A stretch of 64,000 bases of DNA from JALYNX01 sp963749415. Lineage in GTDB: Bacteria > Actinomycetota > Acidimicrobiia > Spongiisociales > ZC4RG35. Under the pieces are notes generated by a model that worked only from the letters and a program-made list of their open reading frames with translations, was not told the origin of the DNA and did no database searches. The DNA lies in assembly GCA_963749415.1 (NCBI GenBank), contig CAVVMG010000001.1, positions 2,232,001 to 2,296,000 of the forward strand, read 5' to 3'. How positions within the stretch are numbered: position 1 is the stretch's first letter; each line of letters opens with the position of its first letter. Position numbers and translations under genes: made by a program. Below are positions 32,757 to 41,168 of the stretch, piece by piece.

Positions 32757-33943
32757 CGAGACTCGACGGCGCTCGACACCGACACTCTCACCCGGGAGAC
32801 CCGTCTTCCCTGCATTCGGGTGACCACGAAACTGAGGGCGCCGAACTCGAACTCCTCACCTTCGGCCGGAATTCGCTCTGCGATGTCGAGCACCAGCCCG
32901 CCGACGGTGTCGGATTCGGCTTCGGGGAGCTGGATGCCGATCGCCTCGGCCAGCTCCTCCACGCCAACCCGGGCGTCGACATCCCAGCGCCCCTCGGACA
33001 CGGATTCGATGTAGGTCGCATCCTCGTCGGTCTCGTCGCTGATCTCCCCCACCAGCTCTTCGATGAGGTCCTCGATGGTGACCAGGCCGACCACGTCTCC
33101 GTACTCGTCGACGACCATCGCCTGATGGATGCGGCGCGATTGCATCTCCCCGAGCAGCGCCGACGCCAGCTTGGTCTCGGGCACGAACTCGGCAGGTCGC
33201 ATCACGTCACCGATGCTCACCTGTCGCTCCCCATTGCTCAGGATGGGAAGCAAGTCCTTGACGATGAGGACACCGACCACCTCACCGTCGTCTGTGATCG
33301 GCACCCGCGAGTACCCCTCGGCGGAGGCGACTTCGACCAGCTCTTCAATGGTCGCTGTCACCGGCACCGTGACCATGTCAGGGCGCGGCGTCATCACCTC
33401 ACGGACCAGAGTCTCACCGAATTCGAGGACCGAATCGATCAATTCCCGTTCCTGTTCCTCCGCCTGCTCCTGTTCCTCGCCATTGGCCACGATTCCCGGC
33501 TCATCGGGCTCCGGCTCGGGCAGCAGATCGTTGGCCCACCCCCCGAGCCGGATCGCTCCCCGCAGCAGGGCCGCCGACCGGTAGGCAATGGTGGTGCGAT
33601 ACCGCCCAACCTGGCGTGGGATCAGGTCCCCGATGAGAAACACGAGAAACCAGACGACGAGAGCGATTCCCACATCGCCGGCGAGACTGTCACCCGAGAC
33701 CAGGACCGCGGTGAAGAGGACCGCTGAAGCGACGAGGAGGCCCACCGCCACCACGCTCACCGCGGGGTTGATCACTTCGCGCTCCTCCAGGAGTTGGGAG
33801 ACCGTGTCCGCCCCGTTGACGTGCTCGGAGGCGTCGCGCAGGGCATCGGCACGCGGGATCCGGGTGATCGCGGTGCCCGCGGCACGAAGCCAGGTCGCCA
33901 GCGTGAGCAAGGCGAGGGCGACCAGGACGGCAGCGATGCTCAT
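32753..33943 (-). CDS. DUF21/CBS-domain membrane protein (CorC/TlyC family)
   Basis: A 396-residue protein. The N-terminal DUF21 (CNNM-like) part has hydrophobic segments near 3-20, 62-82 and 90-110 and the loop IGDLIPRQVGRYR. A CBS pair follows (VMTPRPDMVTVPVTATIEELVEVA; GVLIVKDLLPIL; HQAMVVDEYGDVVGLVTIEDLIEELVGEI). The C-terminal CorC_HlyC domain has ADTVGGLVLD-like SDTVGGLVLDIAERIP. The family is linked to Mg2+/Co2+ efflux. It sits between ybeY and era with ATGA overlaps on both sides, a very common bacterial arrangement. Confidence 0.9.
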   Translation of the reverse strand: MSIAAVLVALALLTLATWLRAAGTAITRIPRADALRDASEHVNGADTVSQLLEEREVINPAVSVVAVGLLVASAVLFTAVLVSGDSLAGDVGIALVVWFLVFLIGDLIPRQVGRYRTTIAYRSAALLRGAIRLGGWANDLLPEPEPDEPGIVANGEEQEQAEEQERELIDSVLEFGETLVREVMTPRPDMVTVPVTATIEELVEVASAEGYSRVPITDDGEVVGVLIVKDLLPILSNGERQVSIGDVMRPAEFVPETKLASALLGEMQSRRIHQAMVVDEYGDVVGLVTIEDLIEELVGEISDETDEDATYIESVSEGRWDVDARVGVEELAEAIGIQLPEAESDTVGGLVLDIAERIPAEGEEFEFGALSFVVTRMQGRRVSRVRVSVSSAVESR

Positions 33944-34404
33944 CGCCGGACTTTCCCGGCCAGGGCGAGGAGATCCCGCTCCCGGCCCTCCATGGTTGCG
34001 GCGTCGCTGTCCTCCTGGTGGTCGTACCCCATGAGATGGAGGATCCCGTGGGTGACCATCAGGGCCATCTCGTCGTCGAACCCGACTTCGAAGTCGATGG
34101 CCTGTCTCCGCACGTAACCGGGGGCGATGATCACGTCGCCGATCATCGTTGGAGGCCCATTGCGATCGGGATCGGGCGCGACACCCGGGATCATCTCCTC
34201 AACAGGAAAGGCGAGGACATCGGTGGGGCCATCGCGGCTCAGGAATCGCTCGTTGTAGGAGGCCATCTCGTCCTCGTCGACGAGGAGGATGGTCAGCTCG
34301 GTGTCGGCCGGGTACCCCTCTTTGGAGATCACCAGCTCTGCAAGGTTGCGAAGCGAGGCGAGGTCGAGCTCTTCGCTTTGCTCGTCGGCCAGGAAGACGC
34401 TCAC
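33940..34404 (-). CDS. ybeY: Endoribonuclease YbeY
   Basis: A 154-residue metalloprotein for 16S rRNA 3'-end processing and ribosome quality control. The zinc motif HGILHLMGYDHQED (HxxxHxxGxDH) is near residues 117-130, preceded by PTDVLAFPVEE. GTG 34404 is the start; its stop overlaps the CBS-protein ATG. The gene follows the 7TM/HD gene by 31 bp, the conserved phoH-HD-ybeY-corC-era order. Confidence 0.95.
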   Translation of the reverse strand: MSVFLADEQSEELDLASLRNLAELVISKEGYPADTELTILLVDEDEMASYNERFLSRDGPTDVLAFPVEEMIPGVAPDPDRNGPPTMIGDVIIAPGYVRRQAIDFEVGFDDEMALMVTHGILHLMGYDHQEDSDAATMEGRERDLLALAGKVRR

Positions 34405-34435
34405 CAGCCGACCTTGGTACTGGAGGGATCGTCCA

Positions 34436-36946
34436 TCAGGTTCCGGGGAAGTTCGGATAGGCGATCCGTTGATGATAGTGGCCGACCAGGGACTCGAAGA
34501 AGGCCCTTCTCACCTGGGTCATCTCGAATTGGGTGAGCGGCGAGTCCTGGAGCTGCCCGTCGTCCAGCTTCTCGTCGATCACCCGATCGACCACCTTCTG
34601 AATGGCCTCCGGGTTGGGCTCCTCGACCTGGAATACAGCCCGACTCGCCGCTTCCAGTGAGTCGGCGAGCATCACGATCGCCGACTCCGCAGTGCGGGGC
34701 TTGTACCCGACATGGCGGAAGTCGTTGGGGTTCACGTTGTCGCCACTCTGGCTGCGGGCCTTTTCATAGAAGAACCGCATGATCCCGTCGCCGTGATGGC
34801 TGACGATCCCTGCCGCAACCTCAGACGGAATCTTGAACTGGCGGGCCAATGCCACACCGTCGGTCACGTGCCTGCGGATCACGTCCGCCGACTCCTCGGG
34901 AGTGAGCAAGTCGTGGGGATTCGCTATCCCGAACTGGTTCTCGATGAAGTAGGTCGGGTTCTCGGTCTTGCCCAGGTCGTGGTAGTAGGCCATGGCCCGG
35001 GCGAGCAGGGCATTGGCGCCGATGGCACGGGCTGCGGCGTCGGCGAGGGTGCCGACCATCAGCGAGTGGTTGAAGGTCCCGAACGCCTTCTCCTGCAGCA
35101 GCTGCAGGCCCTCGTGGTTGCGGTCGGTGAGGTCGAGCAGGCCGAGTGTCGTCGTGATGTCGAACGCCGACTCGAAGAACTGGAGCCCGGCCAGACCGAT
35201 CAGGGAGGCCATCGCCGACACTCCGAACGCCCATGCCACCGAGAGCCCGATCACTTCGAGGGCGACGTCGTTGGGCCCGACGTGGAAGAACCATGATGTG
35301 GCGGCAGCAACCCCGGCCGCGGTCAACGACGACAGCACGACCGCGTTGCGGAAGGCACCCCGGGTGCTCACCGAGCTGACGAACGGGATCGGGGCCAGTG
35401 TGGCCAGAGTTGCGTACACCGTTATCCCAGCGTCGCCGGTGCCCACCGCTGCCAGGACCCCCACCGCAAGGGCCATGAGCACTGCGATCCGGGCATCGAA
35501 AAGGACCGCAGTCATGAATCCGAATGCCACCGCGGGCAGCACATACCAGGAGGTGCTGGGCTCGATGGCCACCGTGGCCCGGACCGCGGCGGCGGCGAGA
35601 ACGATCAGGATCCCGAGCAGGGCCATCATCCGCGGACGGGCCCAGAACTCCGCCCGGAACCGGGCCAGATAGAGGCCGAGCATGGCGACCAGGACGGCCA
35701 CCATCGCCAACAACCCGCCCTGCGCCTGGCTTGCCGGGGAGATCGCCCCGGTCTGCTGGATGGCGTCCATATCCAGCTGGGTGAGGGCGGAGCCCTGGCT
35801 GACGATGATCTGCCCCGCCGTGTAGGGGACCACGATCGGCTCGACGTCTTCTGCTGCCGCCTGTCGGGCGGCTTCGGTCTGCACGGGGTCCTCCAGCCAG
35901 TTGGCCTGAAGGAAGGTGGCCACCACCTCGCCCGCGGCGTCACTCGCTTGTTCGTCCTGTGCCGGCGGATCGGTGTCGCTGTAGAAGACCAACGGCGGGT
36001 TGGAGCGCTGGTTGGCTCTGACGTCCGCGAGGTCCTCGGGGGTGACCCGGAGCCCGAACAGCTCGTTGATCTCCTCCAGTGCCGCCTGACGGATGCCGGG
36101 GTCGAGGTGGAGCGGCTCACCGAGGGCGGCCCGGATCACATCGTCGGACGCGGTGGCCGCGAGCACCATCACCGTTTCCTCCTCCACCGGGTGGGTGGCG
36201 GTTATCTGCTCCGTGATCTCGTCGATGGGGCGCAGATTCACTTCGAAGGCGATCGAGGTTGCATTGCACTCAGACCCCGGGTCGCAGTCCACCAACTGGT
36301 TGAGGTTGTCGGAACCGACGAAAAAGCCCCTCGGTATCTGAGCGTCGCCCGCGTCGATCCCGAAGGCCACCTGCCCCGCCGGCACCTCGATAGACCAGAG
36401 CCCGTCGGGCCCGGTGACGACGGTCTCCATTTCGCCACCGACCGGGATCTGGATGGTCACGCCCTCCAGCCCTCGGTCGGGCCGAGCAACCTCGGCATCG
36501 GGGAGGAATTCGCCGTCGCCGTCGGTGTCGATATAGACCAGGCCAGTGAGCACCGCCGGCTCGGGAAGGGTGGTGGTGGCCGAGCCCTCATCCGGAGCGG
36601 TGGTGGTCGTGGGCGGCAAGGTGGTGGGTGTCGTCTCCGGCGGATCGCCGACCGCGAGCGCTGCAACGTCATCGAACAGAGAGTTGATCTGGTCCCGCAC
36701 CTGGTTCTCGACTTCGATGCTGGTTTCCCGCACCGGGGGCACTGCTTCCATCGCTTCGGTCACTGCGGCTTCGGTGGCCACGATGTCCTCGACCTCGGCC
36801 GGCTCGCGGGCCAGGTAGTCCTGGGAGGCAAGCGCACCAACCTCGAGATCGGGGTCGGACACCGAGGTGCCCAGGGAGAGCACCCCCCAGGTGGCCGCCA
36901 CCACCACGACGAAGATGGTGAGCCGGATCAGTGTGGGCCGGTTCAC
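34436..36946 (-). CDS. 7TM-HD (PgpH-like) phosphodiesterase with inserted SdrD B-like domain
   Basis: An 836-residue membrane enzyme. After one N-terminal span (about 9-26) comes a large outer region. Within it residues 102-128 are a TTPTTLPPTTTT linker and 132-238 look like an SdrD/Cna B-type beta-sandwich (LTGLVYIDTDGDGEFLPD with an EF-like DTDGDG loop, then DRGLEGVTIQIP). Then come the family's own outer domain, about seven spans (roughly 430-610) and a cytoplasmic HD domain with FNHSLMVGTLADAA, MAYYHDLGKTENP, RRHVTDGVALA and IVSHHGDG. In Listeria PgpH this HD domain hydrolyses c-di-AMP. GTG 36946 overlaps the phoH stop. The B-type insertion is not part of the usual architecture. Confidence 0.88.
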   Translation of the reverse strand: MNRPTLIRLTIFVVVVAATWGVLSLGTSVSDPDLEVGALASQDYLAREPAEVEDIVATEAAVTEAMEAVPPVRETSIEVENQVRDQINSLFDDVAALAVGDPPETTPTTLPPTTTTAPDEGSATTTLPEPAVLTGLVYIDTDGDGEFLPDAEVARPDRGLEGVTIQIPVGGEMETVVTGPDGLWSIEVPAGQVAFGIDAGDAQIPRGFFVGSDNLNQLVDCDPGSECNATSIAFEVNLRPIDEITEQITATHPVEEETVMVLAATASDDVIRAALGEPLHLDPGIRQAALEEINELFGLRVTPEDLADVRANQRSNPPLVFYSDTDPPAQDEQASDAAGEVVATFLQANWLEDPVQTEAARQAAAEDVEPIVVPYTAGQIIVSQGSALTQLDMDAIQQTGAISPASQAQGGLLAMVAVLVAMLGLYLARFRAEFWARPRMMALLGILIVLAAAAVRATVAIEPSTSWYVLPAVAFGFMTAVLFDARIAVLMALAVGVLAAVGTGDAGITVYATLATLAPIPFVSSVSTRGAFRNAVVLSSLTAAGVAAATSWFFHVGPNDVALEVIGLSVAWAFGVSAMASLIGLAGLQFFESAFDITTTLGLLDLTDRNHEGLQLLQEKAFGTFNHSLMVGTLADAAARAIGANALLARAMAYYHDLGKTENPTYFIENQFGIANPHDLLTPEESADVIRRHVTDGVALARQFKIPSEVAAGIVSHHGDGIMRFFYEKARSQSGDNVNPNDFRHVGYKPRTAESAIVMLADSLEAASRAVFQVEEPNPEAIQKVVDRVIDEKLDDGQLQDSPLTQFEMTQVRRAFFESLVGHYHQRIAYPNFPGT

Positions 36947-37914
36947 CGCTGGCGCTCGGTCTCGAAGCGCTGGTACGCCTCCACGATCGAAGCCACGATC
37001 CGATGCCGGACCACATCGCGGGCAGTCAGTTCCACGAAGCTGACCCCGGGAATGTCGCGAAGGATCTCTCGAACCACGTTGAGCCCGGAGCGGCGATCGT
37101 CGGGCAGGTCGGTCTGGGTGAGGTCCCCGGTGATGATCATCTTCGAGTTGAAGCCGAGCCGGGTGAGGAACATCTTCATCTGCTCCGGCGTGGTGTTCTG
37201 GGCCTCGTCGAGGATGACACATGCATCGTTCAGGGTCCTTCCACGCATATAAGCGAGCGGGGCGATCTCGATGGTTCCCTTGTCGATGAGCGAGGCGGTC
37301 TCTTCGGCGCCGAGCATGTCCCAAAGGGCGTCATAGAGAGGCCGGAGATAGGGGTCGACCTTGGCCGCTAGATCGCCGGGTAGGAACCCGAGCCGCTCCC
37401 CGGCCTCGACCGCCGGCCGGGTGAGGATGATCCGACGCACCGATCCGTTGACCAGGCTGGCAACGGCCGCCGCCATCGCCAGATAGGTCTTACCGGTGCC
37501 GGCCGGGCCCAGCCCGAAGGTCAGGGTGTTCTCCCGGATCGCCTCCATGTACTTCTGCTGGCCGTGGGTCTTGGGCCGGATCATCCGGCCCCGCCCCACG
37601 GGTATCCCATCGCTGAGGATCCCGGAAGGGCTCGGGACCTCGTCCCGCACCATCTTGACCACCTCGTCGACCCGCCCGGCGTCGAGCGGGTGGCCTTCCT
37701 GGACCAGGATCAGGAGCTCGCCGAGGACGGTTCGAGCCTTCTCCACCGAGAGCTCATCACCCTTGAGCGCGATCTCGTCTCCACGCGCGACGAATCGCAC
37801 CTCCGGGAAGTGGTCTTCGACCTGTCGGAGATGGCGATCGGAATCTCCCAACAAGTCCAAAAGGAGGTGATGGCTGGGGACGCGAACGTGCGCTTCGATG
37901 TGATCAGGAGACAC
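36943..37914 (-). CDS. PhoH-family ATPase
   Basis: A 323-residue PhoH-like protein. Walker A is LGPAGTGKTYLAMAAAV, followed by ILTRPAVEAGERLGFLPGDL and the Walker B-like VILDEAQNTTPEQMKMFLTRLG, then KMIITGDLTQTDLP. An N-terminal KH-like region precedes it. The family is RNA-related (probably an RNA-remodelling ATPase) and is genetically tied to YbeY. The start is GTG 37914; the stop overlaps the 7TM/HD gene. A TAGAAT -10 (37947-37952, minus strand) and a palindrome lie in the 66-bp gap upstream. Confidence 0.92.
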   Translation of the reverse strand: MSPDHIEAHVRVPSHHLLLDLLGDSDRHLRQVEDHFPEVRFVARGDEIALKGDELSVEKARTVLGELLILVQEGHPLDAGRVDEVVKMVRDEVPSPSGILSDGIPVGRGRMIRPKTHGQQKYMEAIRENTLTFGLGPAGTGKTYLAMAAAVASLVNGSVRRIILTRPAVEAGERLGFLPGDLAAKVDPYLRPLYDALWDMLGAEETASLIDKGTIEIAPLAYMRGRTLNDACVILDEAQNTTPEQMKMFLTRLGFNSKMIITGDLTQTDLPDDRRSGLNVVREILRDIPGVSFVELTARDVVRHRIVASIVEAYQRFETERQR

Positions 37915-37950
37915 AGGGCAGACGCCTACGGTGTGACGTCAGGTGAATTC

Positions 37951-37967
37951 TATCCGGTTACCGGATA
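37951..37967. promoter_or_regulatory. Palindrome overlapping the presumed phoH -10
   Basis: TATCCGG-TTA-CCGGATA is a perfect 7+3+7 palindrome. On the minus strand it runs straight into a TAGAAT -10 element (37947-37952), sharing two bases, which is where a repressor operator would lie. An 8-bp palindrome TGACGTCA is at 37934-37941. The BldD-like regulator gene ends 14 bp away. The binding protein is unknown. Confidence 0.5.
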
Positions 37968-37980
37968 TGGGCCAGAACTA

Positions 37981-38394
37981 TCAGTCGGGCTCCGCGACGG
38001 TCTCGATCGAGGTCTCGAGCAACGAGGAAATCACGGCCTTGTCGGAATCGCGGACTTCACCGGGCTGTCCCCCACGACGCATGAACTGGATGGCGGCCAG
38101 ATAGCGGTCGATCAGGTCGTGATCTTTTCCGGAGGCCACGGCGTCGATGTCGATCACCTGACCGTCGGCGGCCCGGGAGCCGGGAAACAAGTCGGTCGGA
38201 CCAACGCCGTAGACCTCAGCGAGACGGGTGAGGCGCTGAACGCTGATGGCGCGTTCCCCGCGTTCGTAAGCACCCACAACCGACGCCTTGAACTCGCCGT
38301 CGGTATGAGCCTCGACCTCTCCCAAGGACCAACCTCTTTGACGCCTCGCCGTCCGAAGACGAACGCCAAGAGAAGCACTGAATTTGTCGACCAA
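37981..38394 (-). CDS. BldD-like transcriptional regulator
   Basis: A 137-residue regulator (147 if the earlier TTG at 38424 is used). The N-terminal helix-turn-helix reads FSASLGVRLRTARRQRGWSLGEVEAHTDGEFKASVVGAYERGERAISVQRLTRLAEVYGV, closely patterned on Streptomyces BldD. The C-terminal part has MRRGGQPGEVRDSDKAV, which can be aligned with the BldD c-di-GMP signature RGD-x8-RxxD but with RGG in place of RGD. TTG 38394 has GGGAG nine bases upstream. It lies 44 bp after rsmE and 66 bp before phoH on the same strand. BldD represses development genes in Streptomyces; its role here is not known. Confidence 0.85.
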   Translation of the reverse strand: MVDKFSASLGVRLRTARRQRGWSLGEVEAHTDGEFKASVVGAYERGERAISVQRLTRLAEVYGVGPTDLFPGSRAADGQVIDIDAVASGKDHDLIDRYLAAIQFMRRGGQPGEVRDSDKAVISSLLETSIETVAEPD

Positions 38395-38438
38395 GGATCT
38401 GCTCTCCCAGTGAGCCCGGTGCAAATACTAGAAGGTCG

Positions 38439-39092
38439 TCAGGTCCCGTGCCAGGGTCTGCCAAATCGGGCTGCGGCCACGATCGCGGCGGTTTCGACCC
38501 GCAGGATCGTGGGCCCGAGATCGACCCAACCCGCGTCAGACGGGAGCTCTGCGGGATCCCACCCCCCTTCGGGCCCGATGGCGATGGTGACTACCTCAAT
38601 CGGCTGGTCATCACCCCCGGGAGCGGCGATGGCGAGGGGCCGATCCAGATCCTCCCACGCCACGAAGCCGGCACCGACCTCGGTCAGCCAGGCGCCCCGG
38701 GACTGCTCCAGAGCTCCGATCGCCCAAGTACTCATCCGCTCGATCGAAGGCACTTTGCCCTCGCCGTAGCGGGTCGCCAGCCATTGCAGGCGGGCGACTC
38801 CCAGTTCGGCGAGCTTCTCGACGAGGAACCGGCATCGATCACGACTCGTCGGAGGGGCTACCGCGAAGGAGAGCGCGCTGGGCCGACCCACGGTCGACTC
38901 CTCTCCCCTGGTCACCTCTCCCCCTCGGTACTCGCCGCGACCCACCCGGCCCCGACCGTCCGTGTAGGTGACCACCCGGGATCCCGCTCCGGTGCGGAGG
39001 ACCTTGTCCAGATGATGAGCCTGTTCCGGGGACAGGTAGAGCGATGAACCGTCCCAGATGCCAGCGATGTAGAGATGGGGGATGTGGGCCAT
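38439..39092 (-). CDS. rsmE: 16S rRNA m3U1498 methyltransferase RsmE
   Basis: A 217-residue SPOUT methyltransferase, a little short for RsmE. The N-terminal PUA-like part has HIPHLYIAG, SPEQAHHLDKVLRTGAGSRVVTYTDGRG. The knot domain has CRFLVEKLAELGVARLQWLATRYGEG, VTIAIGPEGGWDPAEL and a final LGPTILRVETAAIVAAAR, the SAM-binding knot. ATG 39092 overlaps the dnaJ stop as ATGA, the common dnaJ-rsmE order. It methylates U1498 of 16S rRNA. Confidence 0.92.
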   Translation of the reverse strand: MAHIPHLYIAGIWDGSSLYLSPEQAHHLDKVLRTGAGSRVVTYTDGRGRVGRGEYRGGEVTRGEESTVGRPSALSFAVAPPTSRDRCRFLVEKLAELGVARLQWLATRYGEGKVPSIERMSTWAIGALEQSRGAWLTEVGAGFVAWEDLDRPLAIAAPGGDDQPIEVVTIAIGPEGGWDPAELPSDAGWVDLGPTILRVETAAIVAAARFGRPWHGT

Positions 39093-40162
39093 CAACCGGT
39101 CGACGCTGGGCGATCGGTTCGCTCTCCTCGGAGGTCGGCCCACTGTCGGAGCAGAGATGCCTCTTCCTCGGTCACCACGTCCGGGATACGCACCACCACC
39201 AACGCCTGGAGGTCGCCACGTCCCCTCCGACCGAGAAATGGCATCCCGAGCCCACCGAGCCGGAAGACGGTCCCGGGCTGGGTGCCGGGGGGGATCTCCA
39301 GCTCCGTCTCCCCGCCTTCGATCAGCGGGATTTCGACACGGGTCCCGAGCGTGGCCTCGGCGATGCCAATAGTGATCTGGTGGATCAGATCGGACTCGAT
39401 CCGTTCGTAGCGATGGTCGGGACGGACCACGACCTCCACGTACAGGTCGCCGGGCGCTCCGGCTCGGCCCGGCGATTCACCCCTCCCGGTGAGCCGAAGC
39501 CGGGTGCCGGTAGACACCCCGGCCGGGACCTCGACCGTGACCGAGATCTCCTCGGGGACGGCACCGGTCCCGGAGCAGAGGTGACAGCGCTCATTGATCA
39601 GCACACCGTCGCCGTGGCAGGTTGGGCAGTTTCCCAACGTCATCATCGTGCCGAACAGGGAACGGCGGGCCATGCGGACCGTCCCGCTCCCTCCGCATTG
39701 CGGACAGGTGACCTGGCCGGAGCCGGGCTCGGCACCAGTGCCTTCGCAATTCAGGCAAGCGGTCTGGGCGTGGAAAGACGCAACCACGTTGGTCCCGAAC
39801 GCGGCCTCCGCGAGTTCGACTTCGACTCGGACCAGCACGTCGCGGCCACGGTTCGCTCGGCCCGTCGACCCGAACAACCCGCCATCTCCGAACACGGAGC
39901 GCAGGATGTCGTCGAACCCACCCATGCCGGAGAAGATGTCGGAGAGGTCGATGGTGTCACCCCGGTCGTAGCGACGCCGTCGCTCGGGGTCGACCAACAC
40001 CTCGTACGCCTCGGCCGCCGCCCTGAACCGGGCCTCGGCCTCGGGATCGCCCGGGTTGGAGTCGGGATGGCTGGCCCGGGCGGCACGGCGGAACGCCCTT
40101 TTGATCTCCTCGGTGGTCGCGTCCCTACCGACCCCGAGAATCGAGTAATAGTCCCTGGCCAT
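39092..40162 (-). CDS. dnaJ: Chaperone protein DnaJ
   Basis: A 356-residue type I DnaJ. The J domain is DYYSILGVGRDATTEEIKRAFRRAARASHPDSNPGDPEAEARF with HPD. A Gly/Phe segment (GGFDDILRSVFGDGGLFG) follows. Then there are four CxxCxGxG zinc repeats (CLNCEGTG, CPQCGGSG, CPTCHGDG, CHLCSGTG) and the C-terminal substrate domains. It recruits DnaK for protein folding. It lies 5 bp after hrcA, the repressor of heat-shock genes, and overlaps rsmE. Confidence 0.95.
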   Translation of the reverse strand: MARDYYSILGVGRDATTEEIKRAFRRAARASHPDSNPGDPEAEARFRAAAEAYEVLVDPERRRRYDRGDTIDLSDIFSGMGGFDDILRSVFGDGGLFGSTGRANRGRDVLVRVEVELAEAAFGTNVVASFHAQTACLNCEGTGAEPGSGQVTCPQCGGSGTVRMARRSLFGTMMTLGNCPTCHGDGVLINERCHLCSGTGAVPEEISVTVEVPAGVSTGTRLRLTGRGESPGRAGAPGDLYVEVVVRPDHRYERIESDLIHQITIGIAEATLGTRVEIPLIEGGETELEIPPGTQPGTVFRLGGLGMPFLGRRGRGDLQALVVVRIPDVVTEEEASLLRQWADLRGERTDRPASTG

Positions 40163-40167
40163 TCGAT

Positions 40168-41166
40168 TCAGTCGGGGCTGGAGCCGATCTGGTCCTCGAG
40201 CTCGCGTGAGACCTCTTCAACAGCCGAGATCGCCCGCTTGTAGTTCATTCGCATCGGGCCGATGACGCCGACCGATCCACCCGCCGCACCCGCCTCATAG
40301 CTCTTGGAGACCACGGCGAGGTCGACATCACCACCGAGCTGGGCACCGATCTGAATCGAGGTCCCGGAGGCGCCGGCGAGGATTCGCATCACCTCCGCCT
40401 CGCGTTCCAGAACCTCGAGGACCTGCTGCATCGCGGAGAGGTCCTCCCACACCGATGCCAGGCGCTGGGTGCCCCCCACGAAGATCTCGCTGCTCGACGA
40501 TGCGGCGAGCTGCAGGCCGTCCGCCATCGTGAGCACAGCTTCCTTGGTGCCCTCCTCGAGGTGGCCGATCACCTCATCCCCCAGCTCGATGCCGACCCCG
40601 AGGTCACCGCCGACCACCGCGGCGTTGAAGACACGCTGCGCCTCCTCGATCTCGAAGGGAGTCACCGGGACCCTGACCCGGCCACGCTGCTGAAGGACAC
40701 GGCCCGCCTCGGTAACCACCACGATGAGGATCTGGTCGGCGGCGACCGGCACGGTGTGGACCGCACGGACCCGATCCCCGATCACACCCGGGGCGACCAC
40801 CACCGAGGGAAGGTCGGTGATCTCAGCCAGGAGGTCGGAGGTGGCTTTGAGCAGCTTGGAGAGCTCGAGATGGACCTCCCCAAAGAAGGAGCTCACCTTG
40901 GCCTGTGCGCCGGAGCGGAGCCGCCCCGGGCCGAGGTGATCGACGTAGTACCTATAGGCGACGGCGGTGGGGATCCTTCCCGCCGAGGTGTGGGGCTGGA
41001 CCACAAACCCTTCCTGCTCCAACGCAGCCAGATCGTTCCTCACGGTGGCGGTAGACACCCCGAGGTGCGCCTTTTCGACGATCACCCTCGAGCTGACAGG
41101 CTCGCCGGTTCGTATGTGCTCCTCGACGAGTGCCCGGAGGATCTCTGACTTGCGGTCTTCGAGCAT
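40168..41166 (-). CDS. hrcA: Heat-inducible transcription repressor HrcA
   Basis: A 332-residue HrcA. The N-terminal winged helix reads MLEDRKSEILRALVEEHIRTGEPVSSRVIVEKAHLGVSTATVRNDLAALEQEGFVVQPHTSAGRIPT, a textbook match. The GAF-like and C-terminal parts end VGVIGPMRMNYKRAISAVEEVSREL. HrcA binds CIRCE operators in front of groE and dnaK operons; I found no CIRCE element within this window. ATG 41166 was chosen from this N-terminus; the frame is open far upstream but antisense to hemW-like coding. It lies 2 bp after hemW. Confidence 0.95.
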   Translation of the reverse strand: MLEDRKSEILRALVEEHIRTGEPVSSRVIVEKAHLGVSTATVRNDLAALEQEGFVVQPHTSAGRIPTAVAYRYYVDHLGPGRLRSGAQAKVSSFFGEVHLELSKLLKATSDLLAEITDLPSVVVAPGVIGDRVRAVHTVPVAADQILIVVVTEAGRVLQQRGRVRVPVTPFEIEEAQRVFNAAVVGGDLGVGIELGDEVIGHLEEGTKEAVLTMADGLQLAASSSSEIFVGGTQRLASVWEDLSAMQQVLEVLEREAEVMRILAGASGTSIQIGAQLGGDVDLAVVSKSYEAGAAGGSVGVIGPMRMNYKRAISAVEEVSRELEDQIGSSPD

Positions 41167-41168
41167 GC

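Noticed and set aside
36947..37324. N-terminal extension of the 7TM/HD gene
   Set aside because: The upstream part is Arg/His/Pro-rich and lies out of frame inside phoH; GTG 36946 with the GTGA overlap and a membrane span right after it is the better start.
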